From: Granulosicoccus antarcticus IMCC3135
GTDB taxonomy: Bacteria; Pseudomonadota; Gammaproteobacteria; Granulosicoccales; Granulosicoccaceae
Direction: 5' to 3'
NCBI RefSeq assembly: GCF_002215215.1
Contig: NZ_CP018632.1
Location: 2,476,501-2,540,500, forward strand
Length of the DNA stretch: 64,000 nt
Part shown: positions 49,160 through 58,159 of the stretch, piece by piece
How positions within the stretch are numbered: position 1 is the stretch's first letter
Layout of the letters: every line of letters begins with the position of its first letter
Translations under genes and position numbers: made by a program
Notes under the pieces: model-generated
What the model was told of the DNA's origin: nothing
What the model saw: the letters and a program-made list of their open reading frames with translations, nothing else
Databases searched by the model: none

Positions 49160-51268
49160 GTGACCATATATTCAAAAACTTTTCAATTCGGTAATGAGAC
49201 CGTTACCTTGCAGACAGGCGAAATCGCCCGTCAGGCAAGTTGCGCAATCGTTGCCAGCATGGGCGATACCGTCGTTCTGGTAACCGCGGTTGGCCGTAAA
49301 GAGGCCAAGCCGGGTCAGAACTTTTTTCCTCTGACTATCAACTACCAGGAAAAGACTTACGCTGCGGGCAAAATCCCCGGCGGTTTTTTCAAGCGTGAAG
49401 GTCGTCCAAGTGAATCAGAAACTCTGATTTCACGACTGATCGATCGACCGCTGCGTCCATTGTTTCCAAAAGGATTCATGAACGAAGTTCAGGTCATTGC
49501 AACAGTTATGTCTCTGGATCCTGAAATCAGTGCTGACATTCCGGCTTTGCTGGGTGCTTCAGCCGCACTGGCTTGCTCAGGCATGCCATTCGCTGGCCCT
49601 ATCGGTGCAGCAAAAGTCGGTTACATCGACGGCGAATATGTACTGAACCCTACGGTTTCCCAGATGGAAGAATCTCAACTGGATCTCGTGGTTGCCGGTA
49701 CTGATTCAGCTGTCTTGATGGTGGAATCAGAAGCTGATCAGCTGTCTGAATCCATCATGCTGGATGCGGTCATGTTCGGACATGAGCAAATGCAGACAGC
49801 GATCACAGCAATCAACGCTCTGGCCGCTGAAGTCGATGCTCCTTCCTGGAACTGGTCTGCGCCTGAAGCAGACGCAGCTCTGGCTCAAAAAGTTGACGAC
49901 GCCTCTCGGGCTGATCTGACGGCTGCCTATCAGGTTGCTGACAAGATGGCTCGTCAGGATGCTGTTTCTGCTGCGAAGGACAAGGTTGTTGCAGCGTTGG
50001 CGGCGGCTGAAGGCGAAGAAGGCTATAGCTCAAGCGATGTGAAAGCAGCGTTTGGCAAGCTGGAAAAATCCATCGTACGGACTCGCATCATTGCCGGTGA
50101 GCCGCGCATCGATGGCCGTACAACCGATACTGTTCGTCCTATCTCGGTTCACACTGGTATTTTGCCGCGTACTCACGGTTCTGCCGTGTTTACTCGTGGT
50201 GAAACTCAGGCTATTGTTGTTGCAACTCTGGGTACTACCCGTGATGCACAGATCATCGACGCGCTGAGCGGCGAGACTCGCATGGCGTTCATGCTGCACT
50301 ACAACTTTCCTCCGTACTCGGTTGGTGAGACGGGTTTTGTCGGTTCTCCGAAGCGACGTGAAATCGGTCACGGCAAACTGGCCAAGCGTGGCGTTCAGGC
50401 AGTTATGCCATCTGACGAAGATTTCCCATACACCATTCGTGTTGTATCAGAGATCACTGAGTCAAACGGTTCAAGCTCCATGGCGTCTGTGTGTGGAACC
50501 AGTCTGGCGTTGATGGATGCTGGTGTTCCTTTGAAAGCTCCGGTTGCGGGTATCGCGATGGGTCTTATCAAGGAAGACAACGGCTACGCAGTTCTGTCTG
50601 ACATCCTGGGTGATGAAGATCATCTTGGCGATATGGATTTCAAGGTGGCAGGTTCTGCTGGTGGTGTTACTGCATTGCAGATGGACATCAAGATCCAGGG
50701 TATCACTCGCGAAATCATGGAAAAGGCACTGGAGCAGGCTAAAGGTGGCCGTATCTGGATCCTCGGTGAGATGGCTAAAGTCCTTGACGAGCCTCGCAAC
50801 GACCTGTCTGAGCATGCACCACGATTTATCACTATCAAGATCAACCCTGAGAAAATCGCAGCGGTTATTGGTAAGGGCGGAGCTGTTATCCGTGCTCTGA
50901 CTGAAGAGACAGGCGCCACCATCGATATCGGTGATGACGGCATGATCAAGATCGCTTCCAGCGATCGTTCAGCCGGTGAAGAAGCTCGTCGTCGTATCGA
51001 GCTGATCACTGCTGATATCGAAGTGGGCACTATCTACGAAGGTCGTGTGCAGAAGATCATGGACTTCGGTGCATTCGTCAACATCCTGCCTGGCAAAGAT
51101 GGTCTGGTTCATATCTCTCAGATCTCTGAGCAGCGTGTACAAAACGTTGCTGATGAGCTGTCTGAAGGTCAGATGGTCAAGGTCAAGGTTCTGGAAGTGG
51201 ACAAGCAAGGACGTATTCGTCTGAGCATGAAAGCAGTTGAAGAAGGTGAGTCTGTCAGCGAGGGCTAA
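49160..51268 (+). CDS. pnp: Polyribonucleotide nucleotidyltransferase (PNPase)
   Basis: A 3'-to-5' phosphorolytic exoribonuclease, part of the RNA degradosome. The 702-residue protein has two RNase PH-like domains (first with [12 protein letters not shown], second with [10 protein letters not shown] and the SSSMASVCG loop), a KH domain ([16 protein letters not shown]) and a C-terminal S1 domain ([21 protein letters not shown]). The start is GTG 49160, with AGGAA about 7 bases upstream. An rRNA-like hairpin lies before it and a UUCG terminator lies after it. Confidence 0.97.
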   Translation: MTIYSKTFQFGNETVTLQTGEIARQASCAIVASMGDTVVLVTAVGRKEAKPGQNFFPLTINYQEKTYAAGKIPGGFFKREGRPSESETLISRLIDRPLRPLFPKGFMNEVQVIATVMSLDPEISADIPALLGASAALACSGMPFAGPIGAAKVGYIDGEYVLNPTVSQMEESQLDLVVAGTDSAVLMVESEADQLSESIMLDAVMFGHEQMQTAITAINALAAEVDAPSWNWSAPEADAALAQKVDDASRADLTAAYQVADKMARQDAVSAAKDKVVAALAAAEGEEGYSSSDVKAAFGKLEKSIVRTRIIAGEPRIDGRTTDTVRPISVHTGILPRTHGSAVFTRGETQAIVVATLGTTRDAQIIDALSGETRMAFMLHYNFPPYSVGETGFVGSPKRREIGHGKLAKRGVQAVMPSDEDFPYTIRVVSEITESNGSSSMASVCGTSLALMDAGVPLKAPVAGIAMGLIKEDNGYAVLSDILGDEDHLGDMDFKVAGSAGGVTALQMDIKIQGITREIMEKALEQAKGGRIWILGEMAKVLDEPRNDLSEHAPRFITIKINPEKIAAVIGKGGAVIRALTEETGATIDIGDDGMIKIASSDRSAGEEARRRIELITADIEVGTIYEGRVQKIMDFGAFVNILPGKDGLVHISQISEQRVQNVADELSEGQMVKVKVLEVDKQGRIRLSMKAVEEGESVSEG

Positions 51269-51277
51269 ATAGCCCTG

Positions 51278-51334
51278 CGGCAAGTCTGACTTGCCGGACA
51301 GTCGTTGGAAAAGGAGGCTTCGGCCTCCTTTTTT
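51278..51334 (+). terminator. Double hairpin and UUCG terminator after pnp
   Basis: A first hairpin (51278-51285 with 51289-51296) is followed by the 8-bp stem aaggaggc-ttcg-gcctcctt (51311-51330) and a T run to 51334. The TTCG loop makes this a very stable intrinsic terminator. Confidence 0.93.
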
Positions 51335-51379
51335 ATGTGCGATAGAATAGTAGTCACGATATTTCAATAGCAAAGCAAG

Positions 51380-51847
51380 ATGATCTCGGCTAATCAGCAA
51401 CGCATAGATGCAGGCTATATGGCGCAAGCCCTGGAGCTGGCAAAGCGTGCCGGAGAGTCAGATGAGGTGCCGGTTGGAGCTTTGGTTGTGCTGTCTGGCC
51501 AGGTTCTGGGGGTTGGCTATAATCGCTGCATTATCGACCATGACCCCTGTGGGCATGCTGAAGTGCTGGCATTGCAGGCCGCTGCAAAAAAACTGCAAAG
51601 CTCACGACTGGACGGCGCGACACTGTACGTCACCCTGGAACCGTGTCTGATGTGTTGTGGTGCTCTGTTGCAGGCGCGTGTCGCCAGATTGGTATTTGGT
51701 GCCAGGGAGCCTCGTACCGGAGGTGTTGTGAGTATTCATGAGGCCTTGCGGCTACATGGCGTGGATCACCATATAGCGGTCACTGAAGGCGTTGCGGCAG
51801 ACGAGGCAGCGTTGATGATGCAATTATTTTTCCAGCGCCGGCGTTAA
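51380..51847 (+). CDS. tadA: tRNA-specific adenosine deaminase
   Basis: Changes the wobble adenosine of tRNA-Arg(ACG) to inosine. The 155-residue zinc protein has His59-x-Glu61 in HAEVLAL and Cys89 and Cys92 in EPCLMCC, the full catalytic set. It follows pnp as a separate unit. The last 24 bases overlap the 3' end of the convergent LtaS-like gene. Confidence 0.94.
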   Translation: MISANQQRIDAGYMAQALELAKRAGESDEVPVGALVVLSGQVLGVGYNRCIIDHDPCGHAEVLALQAAAKKLQSSRLDGATLYVTLEPCLMCCGALLQARVARLVFGAREPRTGGVVSIHEALRLHGVDHHIAVTEGVAADEAALMMQLFFQRRR

Positions 51848-53830
51848 GCCAGCTTCTGCCAATACATCGTGGTTGTCGCCAGTATCTGCGCTGTTTGCAA
51901 GCAGTGATTTGTAGCGCCCGTTTTCATAGGTTGCCGACGCCCAGCTCGAATGAGCCACAGCGATGTTACTGATGCGTGAGTCAGGCTGGCGTTCGTCTAC
52001 CAGGTGCGTACCGTTAAAAGTAAAGCATTGAGGATCCATGCCTTTTTGCAAAATGACGACCTCATCATCTTCCATATACGCTTGTATGGCGTTGAACTGC
52101 ATGATTGCTCGCCCTGGAACATCATCGGCCAGTTGTGTCAGGTCTCGCCCAGGCATGGGGTTAAGACCCTGAATGCCTATCAGGGATAGTAGAGTGGGTG
52201 GTAGATCTGACTGGCTGGCAACTTTGTTGTAGTGCTGAGGTTTGATGCTGCTGCCCAGAACCACCGCGGGGATATGAAATCCGTTGATCGGTACCAGATC
52301 AGCTCCGTGTACTCGAGAGTTGTGGTCGGCAACGACCAGGAAAACAGTATTGTCCCAATAGCTTGATTGACGAGCTTTGGCGAAGAATTCACCGACAGCG
52401 TAATCTGCGTATTTGACAGCATTGTTGACTGTCTGTTTTTCCTTATCGAAAGGCTCAATGCGCCCATCGGGATATTCAAACGGCGTGTGATTGCTGGACG
52501 AGAAAACCAGTGAGAAGAAGGGTTTGTCTCCCATGGCTTCGAACGTCTGGTGAGCCTTTGTCAGCAGGTCCTCATCCGATACCCCCCAGGAGCCGGTAAA
52601 TACCGGATCGATATAATCCTTCTCATCAATAATGGTATCGAAGCCGTTGTTGACGAAAAAGCGTCTCATGTTGTCAAAGTGCGCTTCACCGCCGTAGATG
52701 AAACTGGTGTCATAGCCCTGTTCCTTGAGCATCTGTCCAAGGGTGAAAAAGTTGCGCTGGGATTTGCTGAGTTTGACAACGCTGCGTGAAGGGGTTGGCA
52801 GAAAGCCTGTGGTAACTGCTTCGATGCCACGAACCGACCGGGTACCGGTCGCGTACAGTCTGTCAAAGCTCAAGCCTTCTTCTCGTAATGCATCGATATT
52901 AGGTGTCAGGTCCAGACCACCCATTGAGCCGACGAACTCCGCGCCCAGACTCTCTTGCAAGATAATGACAAGATTAAGTGGGCGTGCTTTTGCATTGCCT
53001 GCGCCGGCCTCATGCCATGTTGTGTATTCATCAACAAAGGCTGATTCTGGTATGTGCGACTCACGACGCACAATTGCCAATGCGTCTTCATCAGACATGT
53101 TTCCATAGCGTGCACCGCCTTGTTCCTCGTGTCGCATTTCATAAGCGGCATAGGCAACACTGTAGGTTGAATTGAGTGCCAAATCATTGATCAGAGCATC
53201 ATTGGTTCGAGCAACGGTGGAAGGGTTCACCGCTCTGTGAGCAAGTGTGGAACGAGCCGCCATCACGCAGATGAGTAATAATACGAATGCCAGAGGCATA
53301 GCTACGAATGGTGACAAAGGCACTGCAGCCTGCATTGATTTTTTAACGACTAATTGCGCGCACCAGCCTAATGCCAATACGGAAGGTATGCCGAGTAACA
53401 ACTGTCCGCGATAGGCACCCCAAAGAGTTGCGAATATTTCTTTGGGGTGTTCGAAGTATTCAAAAAACAGGATATTGGGACGGGCATCGAATTGTTCGGC
53501 AAATGCCGGTGTCGACATTTCCATGAAAGCAATCAACGAGAATGTCAGGGTTGCATAAATAATCAGCACCATGCGCCAGGCAGGAAACATCAGAGAAGAG
53601 GTGCTCAGCAATGGCATCAGTAACACCAGTGGCACGAGCAGCATTCCGAGTAATACCGCATCAAAACGTAGCCCCTGGCCAAGGATGAACCCGAAAGCAT
53701 TGCTTTGTTCGACACGGGAGTACCAGAGACTGATCAATGCCAGTCGCGAAATACTGAGCAGCAGCAGGATCGATACGATCATCAGAGCGAATGGACGCAA
53801 GTTGTTAAGGATATTGCTGATGTTGCCCAT
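51824..53830 (-). CDS. LtaS-like phosphoglycerol/phosphoethanolamine transferase
   Basis: A 668-residue inner-membrane protein of the sulfatase superfamily. About five N-terminal helices (to about residue 195) precede a periplasmic catalytic domain from about 285. Visible sites: Glu293 in LQESLGAEF, the nucleophile loop ATGTRSVRGIEA with Ser332 at the likely attacking position, His448 in SSNHTPF, and Asp502-His503. Related enzymes move headgroups from phospholipids to glycans or lipids, leaving diacylglycerol. The acceptor is unknown. A four-box 11-bp repeat array lies 50 bases upstream, which suggests control by the adjacent OmpR-type regulator. Confidence 0.85.
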   Translation of the reverse strand: MGNISNILNNLRPFALMIVSILLLLSISRLALISLWYSRVEQSNAFGFILGQGLRFDAVLLGMLLVPLVLLMPLLSTSSLMFPAWRMVLIIYATLTFSLIAFMEMSTPAFAEQFDARPNILFFEYFEHPKEIFATLWGAYRGQLLLGIPSVLALGWCAQLVVKKSMQAAVPLSPFVAMPLAFVLLLICVMAARSTLAHRAVNPSTVARTNDALINDLALNSTYSVAYAAYEMRHEEQGGARYGNMSDEDALAIVRRESHIPESAFVDEYTTWHEAGAGNAKARPLNLVIILQESLGAEFVGSMGGLDLTPNIDALREEGLSFDRLYATGTRSVRGIEAVTTGFLPTPSRSVVKLSKSQRNFFTLGQMLKEQGYDTSFIYGGEAHFDNMRRFFVNNGFDTIIDEKDYIDPVFTGSWGVSDEDLLTKAHQTFEAMGDKPFFSLVFSSSNHTPFEYPDGRIEPFDKEKQTVNNAVKYADYAVGEFFAKARQSSYWDNTVFLVVADHNSRVHGADLVPINGFHIPAVVLGSSIKPQHYNKVASQSDLPPTLLSLIGIQGLNPMPGRDLTQLADDVPGRAIMQFNAIQAYMEDDEVVILQKGMDPQCFTFNGTHLVDERQPDSRISNIAVAHSSWASATYENGRYKSLLANSADTGDNHDVLAEAGLTPALEK

Positions 53831-53863
53831 TTCACTTTGATGACTCTGCTTGTTGAACCATGG

Positions 53864-53869
53864 AAGATA
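53864..53869 (-). promoter_or_regulatory. Possible -10 element for the LtaS-like gene
   Basis: TATCTT on the minus strand, 10 bases after the last box of the repeat array, so the boxes would cover the -35 region. This is the geometry expected for activation by an OmpR-family regulator. Confidence 0.4.
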
Positions 53870-53879
53870 GATTCGCTAG

Positions 53880-53918
53880 CTGAGGTCTTGCTTAAGGGCA
53901 ACTGAGGTTTGGCTGAAT
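53880..53918 (-). promoter_or_regulatory. Four-box direct-repeat operator array
   Basis: On the minus strand four hexamers follow each other with exactly 5 bases between them: ATTCAG (53918-53913), CCTCAG (53907-53902), CTTAAG (53896-53891) and CCTCAG (53885-53880). The 11-bp period places them on one face of the helix. OmpR-family regulators such as PmrA bind direct repeats of CTTAAG-like hexamers with this spacing. The array points toward the LtaS-like gene. Confidence 0.75.
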
Positions 53919-53968
53919 ATCAGTCTGGGTATTTGAGTTGTTCAGACTGATGACTTGATCTGTTCGCT

Positions 53969-53991
53969 GTGACAGGGCAAAGTGCTGTCAC
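53969..53991. other. Inverted repeat upstream of the response regulator gene
   Basis: GTGACAG and CTGTCAC, a perfect 7-bp inverted repeat with a 9-base spacer, ending 22 bases before the ATG at 54014. It could be a leader hairpin or a second operator. Confidence 0.5.
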
Positions 53992-54013
53992 TGTTTATTG
54001 AATAGACGAGATC

Positions 54014-54727
54014 ATGAAGCTGCTTCTGGTTGAGGATTCGCACCGACTACAACGTTCTCTGGGTGCGGGTCTGCGTAATTCGGGCTATGTACTGGATCAG
54101 GCTTATGATGGTGAGCAAGCCTGGGCATTCCTGTGTGGTTCCGAATACGACATTGTGGTTCTGGATCTGATGATTCCCAAGATCGATGGTCTGACTCTTC
54201 TAAGTAAGCTTCGACGTGGGGGCATTCAGGCTCAAGTCATCATTCTGTCGGCCAGGGATACCACTGAGGATCGCATCAAGGGCCTGGATGCTGGCGCCGA
54301 TGATTACCTGGTAAAGCCTTTCTCTTTTGACGAGCTTTTGTCTCGATTGAGAGCGCTGTCCCGCCGGCCAATATCGGCACAGGCTTCTCTGAACTCAGAG
54401 ATCCAGATACTCGGTGTGGTCATCGACATGAAAGATCGAACCGTGATGTACGATCAGCAGCAAATCATTCTGACGCCTTCCGAATACAATATCGTGGCTT
54501 TGCTGGCTCAACGTCGGGGGCAGATTCATACACACGATCAACTGATTGATCGACTATACGACTCTAGCTCTGATGTTACCCGCAATGCCATAGAGGCACA
54601 TGTCAGTGCATTGCGACGCAAGCTCAAAGCGGCTGGCGCCCCGGCACTGGTGGAAAACCGGCGAGGGTTCGGATATTTCATTGCGGCCAAGACGGCGGGG
54701 GAGTCAGCTGCAAATCAGGCGGAATAA
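54014..54727 (+). CDS. OmpR-family response regulator
   Basis: A 237-residue DNA-binding regulator. The receiver has Glu7-Asp8, Asp51 in VLDLMIPK and a Lys in DYLVKPF; the C-terminal winged helix has TPSEYNIVALLAQRRG and the recognition part NAIEAHVSALRRKL. It is closest in look to the PmrA/QseB/ColR group. It lies between the two repeat arrays and is convergent with a histidine kinase gene 52 bp away. Its targets are probably those arrays; this is inference. The Shine-Dalgarno sequence is weak. Confidence 0.92.
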   Translation: MKLLLVEDSHRLQRSLGAGLRNSGYVLDQAYDGEQAWAFLCGSEYDIVVLDLMIPKIDGLTLLSKLRRGGIQAQVIILSARDTTEDRIKGLDAGADDYLVKPFSFDELLSRLRALSRRPISAQASLNSEIQILGVVIDMKDRTVMYDQQQIILTPSEYNIVALLAQRRGQIHTHDQLIDRLYDSSSDVTRNAIEAHVSALRRKLKAAGAPALVENRRGFGYFIAAKTAGESAANQAE

Positions 54728-54778
54728 GGGCGTTGGCAATCAGTTGCACACAGCGAACTTATAAACGTTCCACTGTTG

Positions 54779-56344
54779 TTACGCAAGGGCAGGTGCAACA
54801 ACCAGGATGGTCAGTTTGTCCTGGCTCAACGTCGCTTTAACCTCGCCACCGATCTGTTTTGCACAGGAGCGTACCAGCGCCAGGCCCAAGCCACTGTGCA
54901 GGCTTGAAGTTCGTGATGTGTCTTTTTGCCAAAGTCGTTCGAACATATTGTCCAGATCCGACTCGGTGAGGTTGCTCGTCTGGTTGGTGACGCTGAATTG
55001 AATCAGTCCGTCAGTGGCTGGCTTCAGCTCAATGTCTACCTGGCTGCCTTCAGTGGCGTATTCAACGGCGTTTTCCATCAGGTTGCCGCAGATCGACTGC
55101 CATTGATCCAGACCGATACAGCCTATGGCAGTGTCAGTCATATGTACTTGCAATGTGATGCGTTTGTCCTGTGCGGCTTGTTCGAGTTTGCCTGCGCAGT
55201 GACGGACCAGCTCGGTCAGATCCTGGCAGTTTATGAGCAGGTCGAAGCCCTGTTCGCTCCTGCTTAATTGCAACAGCGTTTCCACGATACGTTGCATGCG
55301 ATCAGTCACGTCTCTGACGTCGGTGCTGAATGTCTGTTTTATGGCAGGATCGTCGGGCCAGCGCTCGGTTACATCCAGCAAGGTGCGCAACTCGGCGAGC
55401 GGCGTTCTCAGCTCGTGAGCAACGTCGCCTGAGAAGCGGCGCTCACGCTCGAATGCGGCATCAACGCGGCCCAGCAGTACATTGACGCTTTGCGCCAGAT
55501 CATGCAATTCGTTCACATTACTGTCAGTGCGTAATCGCTCATTGAAACGCTGCTCGTCAATGTCGTGAAGCTCGACTGCCATGACTCGAAGGGGTTTGAC
55601 CGCTTTGTTAATGCTCCTGCGTGCAAGAAGCACGATCACCAGCATGATGCTTAGCCCTGTGAGCAGTAGTACCGAGTGAACCTTGTAGAGCAGGGAGTCC
55701 AGAGAGGCACGTCCAACCGCAAGCTGCAGGGTCAGAGGCTGGCGTTCGATGGTGATGGGTTTGTTGTCGGGTTCGACAAGCTGTTGTATTCGAATAATGC
55801 CGGGTTCGCCCGGGAAGTCCAGAAACTGGGCATCCATTTCCAGTGGAAATCCGAATGCACCGTCTTCGTCATAATCCAGTCGTGGCACAAAACGTTTTCT
55901 CAATAGTCGTCCTGGACGGCCATCTGGCAGCGTGACGCTGAGTAATGCCTGGTTATCTCGCTCATTGAGTCCGGGAAACGGATGACCGGAGTCTTCCCAG
56001 TAAGACAAGGAGGCAGAGTTGATCAGCGCCTTGCCACTATCATTGACCAGCTGAAAGTACTCGGCGTTTTCTGCCAGAGCATAGTTTGGCAAGGTGACTT
56101 CGTAGTTCTCCATTTCGACACCGTCATCACCATCCTCAGCCAGCGCTATCAAGCCCAGTGCTTTGGCAATCATCAGTTCGTCGAAATCTTCTTCCAGCCC
56201 CTCGGTAATCAGTACATCGAGCACCACGCCACCGGTCAGCAAGACCAGCAAAATCGTCGGCACGACGGATCGGAACAGTGCTTGGGCGAAGTCTTTCATG
56301 CGCTGATAGTACAACACAGATGACGTACTGCGCTGGCTGGTCAT
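54779..56344 (-). CDS. Sensor histidine kinase, partner of the OmpR-type regulator
   Basis: A 521-residue membrane kinase: helix 1 (about 24-46), periplasmic sensor region (47-220) rich in acidic residues, helix 2 (221-243), HAMP, HisKA with His310 in AHELRTPL, and HATPase with NLMENAVEYA and HSGLGLAL. ATG 56344 gives the longest form; ATG 56299 (Met16) is an alternative that still keeps helix 1. Acidic patches such as EDGDDGVE suggest cation or peptide sensing, but that is speculative. It is convergent with the regulator gene, unlike the usual tandem operon. Confidence 0.9.
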   Translation of the reverse strand: MTSQRSTSSVLYYQRMKDFAQALFRSVVPTILLVLLTGGVVLDVLITEGLEEDFDELMIAKALGLIALAEDGDDGVEMENYEVTLPNYALAENAEYFQLVNDSGKALINSASLSYWEDSGHPFPGLNERDNQALLSVTLPDGRPGRLLRKRFVPRLDYDEDGAFGFPLEMDAQFLDFPGEPGIIRIQQLVEPDNKPITIERQPLTLQLAVGRASLDSLLYKVHSVLLLTGLSIMLVIVLLARRSINKAVKPLRVMAVELHDIDEQRFNERLRTDSNVNELHDLAQSVNVLLGRVDAAFERERRFSGDVAHELRTPLAELRTLLDVTERWPDDPAIKQTFSTDVRDVTDRMQRIVETLLQLSRSEQGFDLLINCQDLTELVRHCAGKLEQAAQDKRITLQVHMTDTAIGCIGLDQWQSICGNLMENAVEYATEGSQVDIELKPATDGLIQFSVTNQTSNLTESDLDNMFERLWQKDTSRTSSLHSGLGLALVRSCAKQIGGEVKATLSQDKLTILVVAPALA

Positions 56345-56371
56345 TCAATCCGGTGGCGCTTGAGCTCAGAT

Positions 56372-56432
56372 CTTCAGCCAGTCTTCAGTTTGGTTTCAGC
56401 GAGTTCTCAGTTTCGCTTCAGCCGATGCTCAG
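56372..56432 (+). promoter_or_regulatory. Six-box direct-repeat operator array
   Basis: Six hexamers with exactly 5 bases between them: CTTCAG (56372), CTTCAG (56383), TTTCAG (56394), TCTCAG (56405), CTTCAG (56416) and GCTCAG (56427). TCAG is invariant in all six. A further GCTCAG at 56364 is out of phase by 3 bases. The array lies between the divergent kinase and barrel genes and matches the four-box array at 53880-53918. Confidence 0.85.
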
Positions 56433-56454
56433 TCAAGGAGTCGATCATGGTGAC

Positions 56455-58134
56455 ATGAAAGATACATTCTCCCTGCACATCGTTACTCGGCACTCCTTGC
56501 AGCCTCTCAGGCTGTCTGTTGTGCTGTTGGCGGTATTTATCAGTCTGTCCAGTCACGCAGATGATAATCGCTGTGTTGCCTGGCAGCCAGGTGGTGCCGA
56601 GGCTCTGGAAAGCAACTCCGGGCAAGCTCTGGTATTTGGTCGCATCACGATAAGAACGGGCGACTTGTTTGATTTGAGTCGTGAGTCTGAAAATGCATTT
56701 GTGCATTCTGCGGCAAATTCCCTGCACCTGAATACTCGACAGGGCACGGTTTTCAATGCGTTACCGTTTGCCGAAGGCGATGTTTTCTCTGTCGAAAAAA
56801 TGCTGGAAGCCGAGCGTATTCTGCGTGGAAAACGCTACCTTCGCGATGCACTCGTCACAGCTCACAGGCTGTGTGAGAACCGGGTCGACGTCGAAGTCAG
56901 GACGGTGGACAACTGGACGTTGACACCGTCTGCCTCATTTGGCTCTGCCGGTGGACAGACACGCTATTCATTCGAGATCCAGGATATGAATGTACTGGGT
57001 CTGGGAAAGGAATTTACCCTGCGTAACTCTCGTTCGGGAGATGAACAGAAAACCTTATTCCAATACGGCGACGACAATGTATTGGGTAGTCGATATCGGC
57101 TGGGTGTCCAGTTCTCGGACATGGACGGTGAGCCGGGGTATTCGTTGGAGTTCGGATTACCGTTTTATTCCCAAGTCGCTACACATGCCTGGCAGATCAG
57201 TGCCAATGAGTCGACACGTTCACTTTCCAGTAGTGGTGCTTACGACGATCAGCAAGTGCCCGAGCTATCGCTGCAGAGCACGCGCTTCGAGCTGCAATTT
57301 TCAAAACGTCTGCCAGATTCGGATCTGCCTACAGCCCGACTCGGTGGGGGTATTCGTATTGATCAGGAGCAGACTCTAGCGGCGATTGATGGGCAGGACA
57401 TTGACAGTGCGACTGACTATCAACAGGCATATCCCTTTCTGAGCGCTCAATGGAGTGAGAGTCGCTGGGTGAAGCGACAGAACTATATCGGCATTCGCAA
57501 TATCGAGGACATTGATCTGGGGCTGAGTGTGTCTGCTGAAGCGGGTCTGATACTGCGGGGGCTAGGTAATGAGGAGGATACGTTGCGTTTGTCGATTGAT
57601 CTTGACAAGGGCTGGTATGCCGGCAATTCATCGCTTCACAATTTCAGCTTTCATCAGCTGCAGTACTTCGGTAGCCGCGAGCTGGAGCGCAAGGAGATCA
57701 GTGTGCGTTATCAGTTCTTCTACTGGCTGAGTGATGTCGATCAACTCGATCTGCGGCTGAGTGCGCAGATGCGAGACGGTTTCTCAGCTTTCGATAACTT
57801 CGCCGTCGGTGGTGCAGATGGGCTGCGAGGATATCCCACTCGGTTCCAAGTCGGCGGCCGACGTGTTCTCGGGGTTGCAGAGTACCGCCATATCACAGCC
57901 TGGTCGCCCTGGTCGTTGGTTAACACCGCTGTCACCGGATTTATTGAGGGTGGGCGAGCCTGGTCTGAAGATGAGCAGGCAGACACGCTTGCCAATATTG
58001 GCGTCGGCCTGTTACTGGCTCCTACCCGAAGCTCACGTTCTGCGGTCAACCGGTTTGATATCGCAGTGCCCTTGAGTAGCAATGAAGATCTGGATGCTTT
58101 TCAAATCTTCATCGGCACACAAATCAATTTCTAA
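56455..58134 (+). CDS. Omp85/BamA-superfamily outer-membrane protein
   Basis: A 559-residue protein with a signal peptide (hydrophobic core SVVLLAVFISLSSHA, cleavage near DD), a POTRA-like segment (LPFAEGDVFSVEKMLEAERIL) and a C-terminal barrel with alternating strands, ending in Phe (IGTQINF), the mark recognised by the BAM complex. The function, such as lipid or protein insertion, cannot be told. The ATG at 56455 is preferred because the upstream part of the open frame is the repeat array. AAGGAG at 56435 is better spaced for a three-codon mini-frame at 56447. It starts a group with the EptA-like gene 25 bp downstream. Confidence 0.78.
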   Translation: MKDTFSLHIVTRHSLQPLRLSVVLLAVFISLSSHADDNRCVAWQPGGAEALESNSGQALVFGRITIRTGDLFDLSRESENAFVHSAANSLHLNTRQGTVFNALPFAEGDVFSVEKMLEAERILRGKRYLRDALVTAHRLCENRVDVEVRTVDNWTLTPSASFGSAGGQTRYSFEIQDMNVLGLGKEFTLRNSRSGDEQKTLFQYGDDNVLGSRYRLGVQFSDMDGEPGYSLEFGLPFYSQVATHAWQISANESTRSLSSSGAYDDQQVPELSLQSTRFELQFSKRLPDSDLPTARLGGGIRIDQEQTLAAIDGQDIDSATDYQQAYPFLSAQWSESRWVKRQNYIGIRNIEDIDLGLSVSAEAGLILRGLGNEEDTLRLSIDLDKGWYAGNSSLHNFSFHQLQYFGSRELERKEISVRYQFFYWLSDVDQLDLRLSAQMRDGFSAFDNFAVGGADGLRGYPTRFQVGGRRVLGVAEYRHITAWSPWSLVNTAVTGFIEGGRAWSEDEQADTLANIGVGLLLAPTRSSRSAVNRFDIAVPLSSNEDLDAFQIFIGTQINF

Positions 58135-58159
58135 TTAATACAGTCAATCAACAGGAATA

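Noticed and set aside
56278-56454. N-terminal extension of the barrel protein from ATG 56278
   Set aside because: The added 59 codons overlap the kinase gene and the repeat array, and the true signal peptide begins at 56455.
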